Source of the DNA: SIG607 sp045605385
Lineage (GTDB): Bacteria; Bacillota; Clostridia; Oscillospirales; Acutalibacteraceae
Reading direction: 5' to 3'
Length of the DNA: 45,444 nt
NCBI GenBank assembly: GCA_045605385.1
Contig: JAZUPW010000027.1
Location: 1-45,444 of the forward strand
How positions within the stretch are numbered: the first letter of the stretch is position 1; each line of letters starts with the position of its first letter. Positions 7,054-14,848 of this stretch are shown piece after piece. The notes under the pieces were generated by a model. That model searched no databases. It saw only the letters and a list, made by a program, of their open reading frames with translations, and had not been told where the DNA came from. The translations under genes were made by a program, and so were the position numbers.

Positions 7054-8517
7054 ATGGGAAATACTCCAACAGAAATTTTTGAAGAGTATAAACGCTCACT
7101 TGAATATAAATCAACATTATTTAAAAGAGGCATGTACGAACAAAACCGAATGAATGAACGTTTTTTCAGCGGGGATCAATGGTACGGTACTTCCTCTACA
7201 CCTCACCGACCTCTTGTAAGGCATAACATTATAAAACGAATCGGTGACTACAAAATGGGTATGATTAGCGAAATAAAGGGTGAAATGACCTTTAGCGCCG
7301 AAGGAGTAAACAATACCGAAATTACCAAAAACAAGGTAAAGACGCTTAAAAAAGAGTTGGCAGAAGAAAAGCGAAACACTCTTGGTGATATTGATGCAAA
7401 AAGCCGCAGCGGACTTATAAGCGATATGCTTACATCATATTATAAAACTTCTGCCTACAGGCTTTGTCTTGAAGAAAAACTTACTGCGTTGTTAAAAAAG
7501 AGTTTTATAACAGGGACCGGTATTCTTTATATGTATTGGGAAAACGGTGTATCGAACCTAGGTGATATTGAGTGTGAGGTGCTTAATTGTGAAGACGTTT
7601 GCTTTGCCGATAATACTTTAAACGACGTGCAAAAACAACCCTTTATAATTATAGCAACGCAAAAAGATACCGTTGCTGTAAAGCGCCTTGCAAAACTTTA
7701 CGGGGCAAATAAATTTCAACTTGAAAACATAAAGGAAGATTATACTTCAAGTTCTAAAACTACCGTTCTTACAAAATTCTTTAAAGAAATAAACGGTGAA
7801 AAAACTACGGTTAAGGCAGTAACCGTTTGCGAAGGCTGTGTTATAAGAAGCGAATTTGATACAGGTCTTACAAGGTATCCGATAAACGTTTTTGCGTGGG
7901 AAGAAAAAGACGGATGCGCTTACGGTGAAAGCGAAATAAACCATATTATCCCTAATCAGATAGCCATTAACCGTATGATTACGGCATCGGTGTGGTCGGC
8001 AATGAGTATGGGTATGCCTATAATGACGGTTAACGGTGATACTGTTGTGGGCGATATTACAAATGATCCGGGTCAGATAATAAAGGTATACGGTTCTAAC
8101 GAAGACGTTAAAGGCGCTATAAATTTCGTTACTCCGCCCGATTTTTCATCTAATTTTGAACGTAATATTGAAACGCTTATAAACAACACTATAGAATCGT
8201 GTTCGGCGGCAGGAGTTCTTTATTCGCTTTTGCCTTCAAATAACAGCGCGGCGGTTTCTATGGCACAGAACACCGTTGATATTTCGCTTAAATCACTTAA
8301 AAACCGCTATAAAAACTTTCTTTGCAGTGTGGCTTTGGGTTGGCTGGATTTTTGTATTTCAAAATACGGAAAACGAAATATATGCATTGAAGATAACTTT
8401 GGCAGATGGTATTTTCCTTTTGATGCCGAAGAGTGTAAAAATAAAAAATTCACTGCGTACATTACCGACAAAAAAGAAATTAAGGAGAAAACAGATGACA
8501 GCAAAAACAATATATGA
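7054..8517 (+). CDS. Phage portal protein
   Basis: A 487-residue protein that forms the twelve-fold ring through which DNA enters and leaves the head. The AAAGGAGGATATAA site gives a clear start. Typical portal features of the P22-like type are an early FFSGDQWYG motif, RPLVRHNIIKRIGDYKMG, a long helical middle, an APF-like region (NVFAWEEKDGCAYGESEI) and an NSAAVSMAQNTVDISLKSLKNRYKN stem segment, here quoted in part. The order scaffold-capsid-portal differs from the common portal-scaffold-capsid order. It overlaps the next gene by 23 bp. Length is somewhat shorter than P22 gp1 but complete in frame. Confidence 0.85.
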   Translation: MGNTPTEIFEEYKRSLEYKSTLFKRGMYEQNRMNERFFSGDQWYGTSSTPHRPLVRHNIIKRIGDYKMGMISEIKGEMTFSAEGVNNTEITKNKVKTLKKELAEEKRNTLGDIDAKSRSGLISDMLTSYYKTSAYRLCLEEKLTALLKKSFITGTGILYMYWENGVSNLGDIECEVLNCEDVCFADNTLNDVQKQPFIIIATQKDTVAVKRLAKLYGANKFQLENIKEDYTSSSKTTVLTKFFKEINGEKTTVKAVTVCEGCVIRSEFDTGLTRYPINVFAWEEKDGCAYGESEINHIIPNQIAINRMITASVWSAMSMGMPIMTVNGDTVVGDITNDPGQIIKVYGSNEDVKGAINFVTPPDFSSNFERNIETLINNTIESCSAAGVLYSLLPSNNSAAVSMAQNTVDISLKSLKNRYKNFLCSVALGWLDFCISKYGKRNICIEDNFGRWYFPFDAEECKNKKFTAYITDKKEIKEKTDDSKNNI

Positions 8518-8830
8518 AATGGCGTGTTCACTTTCGGGCCGCGAAATTCTTGAAGAGTATATAAACGATAACGATGTTGCCAAAAGAAACGCTTTATTTA
8601 CGGTTAATCAGGTTTTATGGGAATTTTCTCTTTGTGCGGTAAACAGTCTTTCTGCACAAATATCGCTTACTCCGCTTGTTGCCGATGCAGTTGTTTACGG
8701 TGTGGCAAGGCTTATAGCGGCAGGCGCTATGGACGTTCAAAAGCAAAACGAATTAACCGAGATTTACAATTTAAAACGCGCTAAGGCTTTAAGTAATATA
8801 AGCGTTGTTAAAAACAGTATTCCTGTTTAA
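8495..8830 (+). CDS. Head-tail connector (adaptor-like) protein
   Basis: A 111-residue protein starting at ATG 8495 behind TAAGGAGAAAACAG, inside the end of the portal gene; the longer open frame upstream (from 8276) is only overlap. The pattern AVVYGVARLIAAGAMDVQKQNEL, here shortened, followed by YNLKRAKAL, matches small neck proteins that dock under the portal and whose genes follow it. Inferred role: gp4-like adaptor extending the portal channel and joining the nozzle. Note the change from the usual position right after the capsid gene. Confidence 0.65.
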   Translation: MTAKTIYEMACSLSGREILEEYINDNDVAKRNALFTVNQVLWEFSLCAVNSLSAQISLTPLVADAVVYGVARLIAAGAMDVQKQNELTEIYNLKRAKALSNISVVKNSIPV

Positions 8831-8845
8831 AAGGAAGTGATTTTT

Positions 8846-10945
8846 TTGAAATACAGTAAAATAAAACCGCTGCCGAATTTTACCAAACATATTGATAGTT
8901 TTAAAGGTGTAAATTCAGCCAATGCGTTAGAGTTTGTTAGTGAAAATCAGTTAAGCGAGGCTGTGAATATATGGAGCCCTGACGGTTCGCTTAAAAACCG
9001 TCCAGGTTTGCTTAATAAAAATTCAGTGTTAAAACGGTATGACAGAGAATATAATTATTTAAGGGCTTACGAAAGAAATCTGCCGCCATTTAAGGCTTTG
9101 GATTATTGCAAAATCGGCGCTATTTGCGAAGCAAGACCAAGCGGACATGTTTCGGTTTGTTATTATTTATCGGATAAAAACGGTAACAGAAAAATGCTTG
9201 AGTGGTTTACTTATTCAGTACCCTCGGGCGGTTCTATGCCAAACATTACAAATATTATGTTTGTTTTTGGAGAAAAAATAATGGGCAGCGGTATTTTTAC
9301 GGTGCTTACGGTTGAAGTGCCTACAGAAACTGCAGTTGAAAGAAAGATTTTTTACTTTGAACTCGACAGTAATTTTGAAAAATGGATAGAAATTGATAAA
9401 AAGAAATTTTATACTCCCGTTATTTTAAGATACGGCAAAGGAAATAATTACGCCAAAGCGCTTGAATTGGGCAGATACGTAGGTAAAGACGAGGAAACTC
9501 TTGAAGAAATAAATATTGTAAACGGCGCTTTCAGCGCTTATTATTCTTGCGACGGATTATCGGATACTTTTTATTTACCCTACAATAAGGTATCAACGCA
9601 AAAAGACGAAATTGTGAAAATTGAGTACGCGCTTTCCATTGCGGAAACCAAAAGTGTTGTGTTTGGCGAAAACGAAAACTATAAAGAAATAGACGTGTTT
9701 GGTAAAACCGTTGGTATAGAATTGGACCGAGTAAACGGCAAGTTTTTCTTTACACACGAAAACGAACCTTACGGATACCCTATTACAAAAAGCGAAAACG
9801 TATTAAAGGTTACGGCTTATAAATATGATAACGATAAGGCTTATGAACTTTTCAGCAGTAACGTAAGTGAAATATATTTCGATGACAGGCTTTTAAGGGT
9901 TGGCAATTTCAACAGTTGCAACAGGTTGTTCTACAGCGGAAAAGATAATCATTTTTATTTTAATGAAAGCGCTTCTATTCCTGTTGGAGAAAAAATGTAC
10001 GCGCTTACTGCTGTGGCTTCACAAAACCGATATTTGTTTTTATTTAAAGAAAACGAAATATACAGGTTAAGAATGGAAGAAAGCGGTTATTATGATATAA
10101 ATGAAATTATTAATAACAAGTTAAAGGCAGATTTGAAAACGCTGAAGTACACTTTAATGACGGTGAACAGCAGTATTGGTTGTGATTGTCCAAAAAGTAT
10201 TGCTTTTTGTACTAACCGACTCGTCTGGTACAATTCGGACGGTTTTGTGTACTGTTTGTACGGAACAAACAGTTATACCGAAGGAAGCGTGTACGTGCTT
10301 TCAGATGATATTGCAAACAGCCTTAAAGAAAAACCTGTTGATAAAACAATGGTTACAGCTACCGCATTTGAAGGTTATTACTTCTTATATATTAATAATA
10401 AAATTTATGTAATGGATGCTTTAATCAGTGGGTTCAGGTATTTATCCGGTATGAAAAACACAGCATCGAAAAACGGTAGTCTTAATTGGTTTGTGTGGGA
10501 AATGCCCGAAAACGTTTGGCTGTACAGCATTTATGCGGTTGCTTCTAAACTTTATGCGGTTGTGGGAAGTATTGGCAAAAGTTACTGCGGCGAAATGTAT
10601 ATAACCGAGTTCTGTGAAGAAAAAAATACCGACAGCGTGTTTACCGATTACGACGTGTGCAAAGAAAAACCTATTTCGGTGCAACTTTCTTCTGCGCTTA
10701 TAAGTCCTGACAAAAGAAATTGTTTACTTAAAAAAATAAGTGTTGATATGGAAAACAAAAATTATGTTACAGCCAATATTTTTACAAAAACAAAAAAAGG
10801 CGAAAACTTTCTGATAAAAAATTCAAACGGTAGAAAAAGTGTGTATATTCCGCCGTTTTTGTGTACAGGCGCAGGGATAACGCTGAAAACAACGGCGCCT
10901 GTTACAGTAAACGGTTTAGACTTTGAATTCTATTTAAAAGGGTAA
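8846..10945 (+). CDS. Putative nozzle / packaged-DNA stabilisation-like tail protein
   Basis: A 699-residue, beta-rich protein. Start chosen at TTG 8846: the AAGGAAG site at 8831-8837 would abut the GTG at 8837 but is correctly spaced for the TTG. The N-terminus reads GVNSANALEFVSENQLSEA and then NIWSPDGSLKNRPGL, the pattern seen at the start of podovirus stabilisation or nozzle proteins (F-x-GG-N, N-x-x-x, RPG). Around residues 400-460 there is a repeat-like FKENEIYRL then IGCDCPKSIAF and WYNSDGFVYCLYG, resembling beta-propeller blades of those proteins. Inferred role: closes the portal channel and forms a short tail. No tape-measure or tube gene accompanies it. Confidence 0.6.
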   Translation: MKYSKIKPLPNFTKHIDSFKGVNSANALEFVSENQLSEAVNIWSPDGSLKNRPGLLNKNSVLKRYDREYNYLRAYERNLPPFKALDYCKIGAICEARPSGHVSVCYYLSDKNGNRKMLEWFTYSVPSGGSMPNITNIMFVFGEKIMGSGIFTVLTVEVPTETAVERKIFYFELDSNFEKWIEIDKKKFYTPVILRYGKGNNYAKALELGRYVGKDEETLEEINIVNGAFSAYYSCDGLSDTFYLPYNKVSTQKDEIVKIEYALSIAETKSVVFGENENYKEIDVFGKTVGIELDRVNGKFFFTHENEPYGYPITKSENVLKVTAYKYDNDKAYELFSSNVSEIYFDDRLLRVGNFNSCNRLFYSGKDNHFYFNESASIPVGEKMYALTAVASQNRYLFLFKENEIYRLRMEESGYYDINEIINNKLKADLKTLKYTLMTVNSSIGCDCPKSIAFCTNRLVWYNSDGFVYCLYGTNSYTEGSVYVLSDDIANSLKEKPVDKTMVTATAFEGYYFLYINNKIYVMDALISGFRYLSGMKNTASKNGSLNWFVWEMPENVWLYSIYAVASKLYAVVGSIGKSYCGEMYITEFCEEKNTDSVFTDYDVCKEKPISVQLSSALISPDKRNCLLKKISVDMENKNYVTANIFTKTKKGENFLIKNSNGRKSVYIPPFLCTGAGITLKTTAPVTVNGLDFEFYLKG

Positions 10946-10950
10946 CAGAT

Positions 10951-12117
10951 ATGAAAAAAATTATAGCATTAATTTTAAGTTTGTGTTGTTTGACGGGTTG
11001 TGCGCAACAAAAGGCGGCTGTGGAAAATAAAGTGCAGAAAAATTATGTTTACGGAATGTGGGTAAGTTGTTACGAACTTGAAAATATGGCTGATAACGGT
11101 TTTTTTGAAGGCTTTGAAGAGTTGTGTAAAACCGCAGCCGAACTTGGTGTAAATACGCTTTATGTTCATACAAAGGCTATGGATACGCTTTTTTATAATT
11201 CAAACTATTTAACTACGGCTGAATGGTGCAATTCTCTTAATACCGATGCAACAAGGTTTATGATAGAGACAGCGCATAAGTATTCGCTTGAATTTCACGC
11301 CTGGATAAATCCCTACAGGTTAAGTCACAGCAAAGATGCGGCATTAAGTGAACATTTTGATACATTTGCCGAAAACGTAGATTATGCACGTCTTGATAAC
11401 GGTGTTTATCTTAATCCTGCATCACCGTTAGCGCAAAGTTTAATACTTAATATAACAAGGGAAATAGTTCACAATTATAACGTTGACGGCATACATTTAG
11501 ATGATTATTTTTACCCTACGACGGCATCTTCGTTTGACAGTATTACTTATGAAGATTATAAGAAAAACAGTGAAAATCCGTTATCGCTTGAAGATTACCG
11601 ACGTACAAACGTAAACGTAATGTTGCTTGGCATTAAACAGATAATATCTTCAAGCGGTAAAGACATTACTTTTTCAATAAGCCCCGCCGCTGATATGAAT
11701 AAAAACTACAGCGAATTATATGCAGACGTTTCTTTTTGGTGTAACGCAGGTATTATAGACGTAATAATTCCGCAAATATATTTCGGCTTTAATTATCCTG
11801 TAGAAAAATACTGCTTTGAAAATCTTGTTGTAGATTGGATAAAGTGTGTAAGCGACAGTAATGTTTCATTATATATAGGCCTTGCACCATATAAACTCGG
11901 AACCGAAAACGAACCCGATAAAGCCGAGTGGGAAATGGGAGTAAACGTGGTAGCCGATCAGCTTAAAAATATTTTTGCGCGGGGAGAAATTAATGGAATA
12001 GCGCTTTTTTCATATTCTTCAATAAGTAATAACGGTGAACTTTTTGTACAGCAGAGGAATAATATAAAACAGGAAATTATAAATCATAATGAGGGAAGTT
12101 TAAATGAAAATAAGTAA
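10951..12117 (+). CDS. Lipoprotein glycosyl hydrolase of the YngK/DigH (GHL10) family
   Basis: A 388-residue protein with a lipoprotein signal peptide (lipobox LTGC, Cys17), so it should be anchored outside the membrane. From about residue 34 it shows the GHL10 (DUF187) TIM-barrel pattern: YGMWVSCYELENM, GVNTLYVHT, FHAWINPYRL, NVDGIHLDDYFYP and a late DVIIPQIYFGF strand. E. coli DigH of this group cleaves peptidoglycan glycan strands that amidases have stripped of peptides. It starts five bases after the previous stop and overlaps the holin by 14 bp, so it belongs to the cassette. Alternatives are a surface lipoprotein for superinfection exclusion or a captured host gene. Confidence 0.85.
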   Translation: MKKIIALILSLCCLTGCAQQKAAVENKVQKNYVYGMWVSCYELENMADNGFFEGFEELCKTAAELGVNTLYVHTKAMDTLFYNSNYLTTAEWCNSLNTDATRFMIETAHKYSLEFHAWINPYRLSHSKDAALSEHFDTFAENVDYARLDNGVYLNPASPLAQSLILNITREIVHNYNVDGIHLDDYFYPTTASSFDSITYEDYKKNSENPLSLEDYRRTNVNVMLLGIKQIISSSGKDITFSISPAADMNKNYSELYADVSFWCNAGIIDVIIPQIYFGFNYPVEKYCFENLVVDWIKCVSDSNVSLYIGLAPYKLGTENEPDKAEWEMGVNVVADQLKNIFARGEINGIALFSYSSISNNGELFVQQRNNIKQEIINHNEGSLNENK

Positions 12118-12346
12118 ATATACCATAGTACGAACGGTTATGCTTTTTATTGTTGTTATTAACTATGTGCTTAATAAACTTGGCGTTAGTATTATAAACG
12201 TAAGTGAAAACGAAGTTTTGGCATTTATAGAAATGGCAATAAGCGTACTTTCAATAATGGCGGCGTGGTGGTACAACAACAGTTTCAGCGAAAAAGCAAG
12301 ACGCGCCGATTTGTTTTTAAAAAATTTAAAAGAGGGAGAGATATAA
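12104..12346 (+). CDS. Phage holin, SPP1-type
   Basis: An 80-residue protein with an amphipathic N-terminus, a hydrophobic helix at about 8-26 and a second at about 44-58, then the motif AWWYNNSFSEKARRAD, which is the hallmark ending (WKNNSFT-x-A) of SPP1-family holins. Holins form pores that let endolysin or cell-wall enzymes reach peptidoglycan. The ATG has GAGGGAAG upstream and overlaps the end of the lipoprotein gene; the amidase starts directly at its stop codon, giving a classic holin-endolysin pair. Confidence 0.85.
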   Translation: MKISKYTIVRTVMLFIVVINYVLNKLGVSIINVSENEVLAFIEMAISVLSIMAAWWYNNSFSEKARRADLFLKNLKEGEI

Positions 12347-13057
12347 GTGTTTAAAATTGCACTTAATGCGGGTCATTACTATTACGAACCCGGCAGAAGA
12401 GTATCAAAGCAGTTTGATGCAAACGAGACAAGGGAATGGGTGCTTAATTCAAGAATTTGTCAACGTGTTGAGGAAAAATTAAAAAAATACAGCGGCTATT
12501 CGCTTTTAAGAATAGATGACGCTACAGGAGAAACCTTAATTAAACTTGCCGACAGAATAAAAAAGGCAAACGACTTTGATGCCGATATTTACGTTTCGGT
12601 ACATCATAATGCAGGAATATACGGGGAAAGCGGCGGCGGTATAATGGCGTTTGTATACCCAAATGTTGACGATTATACAAAGCGCTGCCAGAAACTCTTA
12701 TATGATAAACTTATAGAAAAAACGTCTTTAAAAGGGAACCGCGCCACACCGTTGGCAACTGCCGATTTTTACGAATTGCGCGAAACAAAAATGCCTGCGG
12801 TGTTGCTTGAATGCGGTTTTATGGATTCAAGCGTTGATGCGCCCATAATTATTACCGACAGTTTCAGCGATGCTTGTGCCGAAGCAATTGTAGAGGCGCT
12901 TGTTGAACTTGGTAACTTGAAAATTGCAGAAGTGCCTGAACAAAGCGACAAACTTTACCGCGTTCAGGTGGGCGCCTTTAAAGTGAAGCAGAATGCAATT
13001 AATTTGCAGAACAAATTAAAAGCGGCGGGTTTCGACGCCATAATTAAAGAAGATTAA
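12347..13057 (+). CDS. N-acetylmuramoyl-L-alanine amidase (Amidase_3) with short SPOR domain, endolysin
   Basis: A 236-residue zinc amidase that cuts the bond between muramic acid and the stem peptide. GTG start right after the holin stop, with GAGGGAGAG upstream. Zinc ligands are H10 (LNAGH), E27 (DANETRE) and H86 or H87 (SVHHNAG), and the catalytic glutamate is E155 (LLECGFMD). Residues about 202-236 (YRVQVGAFKVKQNAINLQNK onward) are the first half of a SPOR domain, a module that binds glycans lacking stem peptides; the second half is absent. No signal peptide, so export would need the holin. Last gene of the cassette, followed by a terminator. Confidence 0.92.
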   Translation: MFKIALNAGHYYYEPGRRVSKQFDANETREWVLNSRICQRVEEKLKKYSGYSLLRIDDATGETLIKLADRIKKANDFDADIYVSVHHNAGIYGESGGGIMAFVYPNVDDYTKRCQKLLYDKLIEKTSLKGNRATPLATADFYELRETKMPAVLLECGFMDSSVDAPIIITDSFSDACAEAIVEALVELGNLKIAEVPEQSDKLYRVQVGAFKVKQNAINLQNKLKAAGFDAIIKED

Positions 13058-13063
13058 TAAAAG

Positions 13064-13096
13064 ATTCCGCAAAGAGATTTCTTTGCGGAATTTTTA
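13064..13096 (+). terminator. Rho-independent terminator closing the phage-type cassette
   Basis: A perfect 11-bp stem (13064-13074/13081-13091) with a six-base loop and a T run. It sits seven bases after the amidase stop and five before the manA promoter. Confidence 0.9.
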
Positions 13097-13100
13097 TTTA

Positions 13101-13129
13101 TTGACAAAAATCTTTTAATGAAATAAAAT
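13101..13129 (+). promoter_or_regulatory. Sigma-A promoter of manA
   Basis: TTGACA (13101-13106), 17 bp, TAAAAT (13124-13129). The start codon follows after a very short leader. Confidence 0.75.
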
Positions 13130-13148
13130 TAAAAAAGAGGTGATTCTT

Positions 13149-14093
13149 TTGAGCGAAATATTACAGCTTATTCCTGCTTTTAAAAGCCCTATATGGAGCG
13201 GCGATAATTTAAGAAGGATATACACGCAAAATGCGCCCGAAAAAATAGGCGAAGCGTGGGTGCTTTCAGCCCATAAAGACGGGCAGAGTATAGTAAGCGG
13301 CGGCAGTTTTGACGGTCTTACTTTAAGCGAAGCCTTAGAAAAAACGGGCAAAGCGGCATTAGGCGTAAAGGCTGCCCACTTTGAATTCTTTCCGCAACTT
13401 ATAAAGTTTATAGATACTTCTGATTTTTTAAGCGTTCAGGTGCATCCAAGCGATGATTACGCGCTTCAAAACGAAGGGCAATACGGCAAAACGGAAGTCT
13501 GGTATATTATTGATGCCAAGGAAAATTGCGGAATATATTTCGGCTTAAAAGAAAAACTTAGTAAAGAACAACTTTTAAGTATGGCTCAGGACGGTACTAT
13601 TGAAGAAAAACTTCAGTTTGTAAAGGTTAAAAAGGGGGAATGCTATTTTGTATCCCCAGGTACAATTCACGCCATAGGAAAAGGCGTAACACTTGCCGAA
13701 GTACAGCAGAATTCCAACCTTACTTACAGATTATACGACTTTTTGCGCAAGGATAAAGACGGAAATTTCCGTGAACTGCATTTAGAAAAAGCGGCAAAGG
13801 TAAGTGTTCTTGAACCCTTAGAATATAACAAAGAGGGCAAGGAAGAAATAATAAACGGCGGCAGCATTAAAACCGTTGCACAGTGCGATTATTTTACTGC
13901 AAAGGCTATAACCTTAAACGGCGAAATTAAACTATGCACAAAGGACAGTTTTATAAGCGTTGTTATTATTTCGGGAAGCGGCAGTATAAATGGTAAAACG
14001 TTTAAAACGGGCGACAGTTACTTTGTACCCGCCGATTTCGGCGAATTTACTTTAAACGGCAATTTCGAAGCCTTAATAAGTTATGTGGAATGA
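13149..14093 (+). CDS. manA: Class I mannose-6-phosphate isomerase
   Basis: A 314-residue cupin enzyme interconverting mannose 6-phosphate and fructose 6-phosphate. TTG at 13149 is the likely start: AGAGGTGAT (13136-13144) is spaced five bases from it but would overlap the GTG at 13140. Zinc ligands are visible in VQVHPSDDYA (Gln and His), GKTEVWYI (Glu) and PGTIHAIG (His). The N-terminal motif KSPIWSGDNL fits the short Firmicutes form, which lacks the extra helical domain of the E. coli enzyme. It is monocistronic, between its own promoter and a two-way terminator, and seems unrelated to the phage-type cassette. Confidence 0.93.
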   Translation: MSEILQLIPAFKSPIWSGDNLRRIYTQNAPEKIGEAWVLSAHKDGQSIVSGGSFDGLTLSEALEKTGKAALGVKAAHFEFFPQLIKFIDTSDFLSVQVHPSDDYALQNEGQYGKTEVWYIIDAKENCGIYFGLKEKLSKEQLLSMAQDGTIEEKLQFVKVKKGECYFVSPGTIHAIGKGVTLAEVQQNSNLTYRLYDFLRKDKDGNFRELHLEKAAKVSVLEPLEYNKEGKEEIINGGSIKTVAQCDYFTAKAITLNGEIKLCTKDSFISVVIISGSGSINGKTFKTGDSYFVPADFGEFTLNGNFEALISYVE

Positions 14094-14095
14094 AT

Positions 14096-14132
14096 AAAAA
14101 CACCTCAGACTGAAAATGTCTGAGGTGTTTTT
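14096..14132. terminator. Bidirectional terminator between manA and the XRE regulator
   Basis: A perfect ten-bp stem (14101-14110/14118-14127) with A5 on the left and T5 on the right, serving manA on plus and the convergent regulator on minus. Confidence 0.85.
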
Positions 14133-14346
14133 AAATGTATGGCTTGCGGTTGTTTGTAAGACCTAAAATATAATCGGTAGAGGTTTTGTAAAATTTGGCA
14201 AGAGAAACAACGAACCTTGTTGGTATTTCTCTTTTTCCTGTTTCATAGGTGCTGTAAACCCTTTGGTCTATACCGAGAAATGCAGCAACTTGTTTTTGAA
14301 CTAAATCTTTATCTTCTCGTAAATCTTTTAGTCGTGGATAGTACAT
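14131..14346 (-). CDS. XRE/Cro-family helix-turn-helix regulator (SLOG module 1)
   Basis: A 71-residue single-domain DNA-binding protein. The helix-turn-helix spans about residues 16-40: QKQVAAFLGIDQRVYSTYE, with the conserved Gln-x-x-(V/L)-A at the start and YE-x-GKREIP after it, then FYKTSTDYILGLTN. Its start is preceded by GGGTGAT. It is divergent from the SLOG gene at 14453, and two identical-type palindromes lie in the shared 106-bp gap, so it most likely represses itself and that gene. No sensor domain, so any signal must come from another protein, possibly the SLOG partner. Confidence 0.88.
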   Translation of the reverse strand: MYYPRLKDLREDKDLVQKQVAAFLGIDQRVYSTYETGKREIPTRFVVSLAKFYKTSTDYILGLTNNRKPYI

Positions 14347-14373
14347 ATTGAATCACCCATAATTAAGTATATG

Positions 14374-14416
14374 TACTATCAATAAATAGTATTGATTTTA
14401 CTATCAATATATAGTA
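14374..14416. promoter_or_regulatory. Twin operators for the XRE regulator, overlapping a promoter
   Basis: Two 18-bp palindromes, TACTATCAATAAATAGTA (14374-14391) and TACTATCAATATATAGTA (14399-14416), with 25 bp between centres. The second fills the spacer of a plus-strand promoter, TTGATT (14392-14397)-17-TAAAAT (14415-14420). Binding there should block transcription of the SLOG gene. Confidence 0.75.
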
Positions 14417-14452
14417 AAATAGTTATATCAATAATTATTTATGAGGTTTTAT

Positions 14453-14803
14453 ATGAAAGTTGTAATTGCGGGATGTAGATATTATACAAATTATGAAGAG
14501 GCAAAAAGTTTTATTAACGAGTGTTTATTTGAAATAAAAGAAGATATAATTATTGTTTCAGGATGTGCAAACGGTGCTGATTTATTGGGGGAGCGATATG
14601 CCGCTGAAAACGGTTTAAAAATAGAGCGCTTTCCTGCAAAATGGAATGTTTTTGGACGCGCGGCGGGGCCTATAAGGAACAAAACCATGGTAGAGAATAG
14701 TGATATGATTATTTGCTTTTGGGATTATAAAAGCAAGGGTACAAAATCTTTGATATTATTAGCAAAAAAATGTAACAAAAAAACAATAATTAAACGTATA
14801 TAA
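14453..14803 (+). CDS. SLOG-fold nucleotide-binding protein (DUF2493/YspA-like)
   Basis: A 116-residue Rossmann-like protein. ATG 14453 has TGAGG six bases before it; an in-frame ATG at 14441 overlaps that site. Motifs: VVIAGCRYYTNYE at the start (G-x-R-x-[FY]), IVSGCANGADLLGERYA (the SLOG phosphate-binding loop), FPAKWNVFGRAAGPIRNKTM and DMIICFWDYKSKGT. These match the stand-alone DUF2493 branch of the SLOG superfamily, whose members bind or process nucleotide-derived ligands and occur in phages, plasmids and defence loci. It is controlled by the divergent XRE regulator through overlapping operators. The ligand is unknown. No effector gene adjoins it other than the convergent membrane protein at 14849. 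Confidence 0.85.
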   Translation: MKVVIAGCRYYTNYEEAKSFINECLFEIKEDIIIVSGCANGADLLGERYAAENGLKIERFPAKWNVFGRAAGPIRNKTMVENSDMIICFWDYKSKGTKSLILLAKKCNKKTIIKRI

Positions 14804-14807
14804 AATT

Positions 14808-14845
14808 AAAACCGTAAAGTTTTTAAAAGCTTTACGGTTTTGTTA
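14808..14845. terminator. Bidirectional terminator
   Basis: A perfect 12-bp stem (14808-14819/14830-14841), A-rich left and T-rich right, between the converging SLOG gene and the membrane protein gene. Confidence 0.85.
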
Positions 14846-14848
14846 TTA

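Noticed and set aside
8276..8494. N-terminal extension of the connector protein
   Set aside because: Lies within the portal gene; the real start at 8495 has an AAGGAG site and the family-typical N-terminus.
3217..13100. Attachment-site direct repeats flanking the cassette
   Set aside because: No convincing repeat longer than chance was seen on reading both flanks, and there is no integrase.
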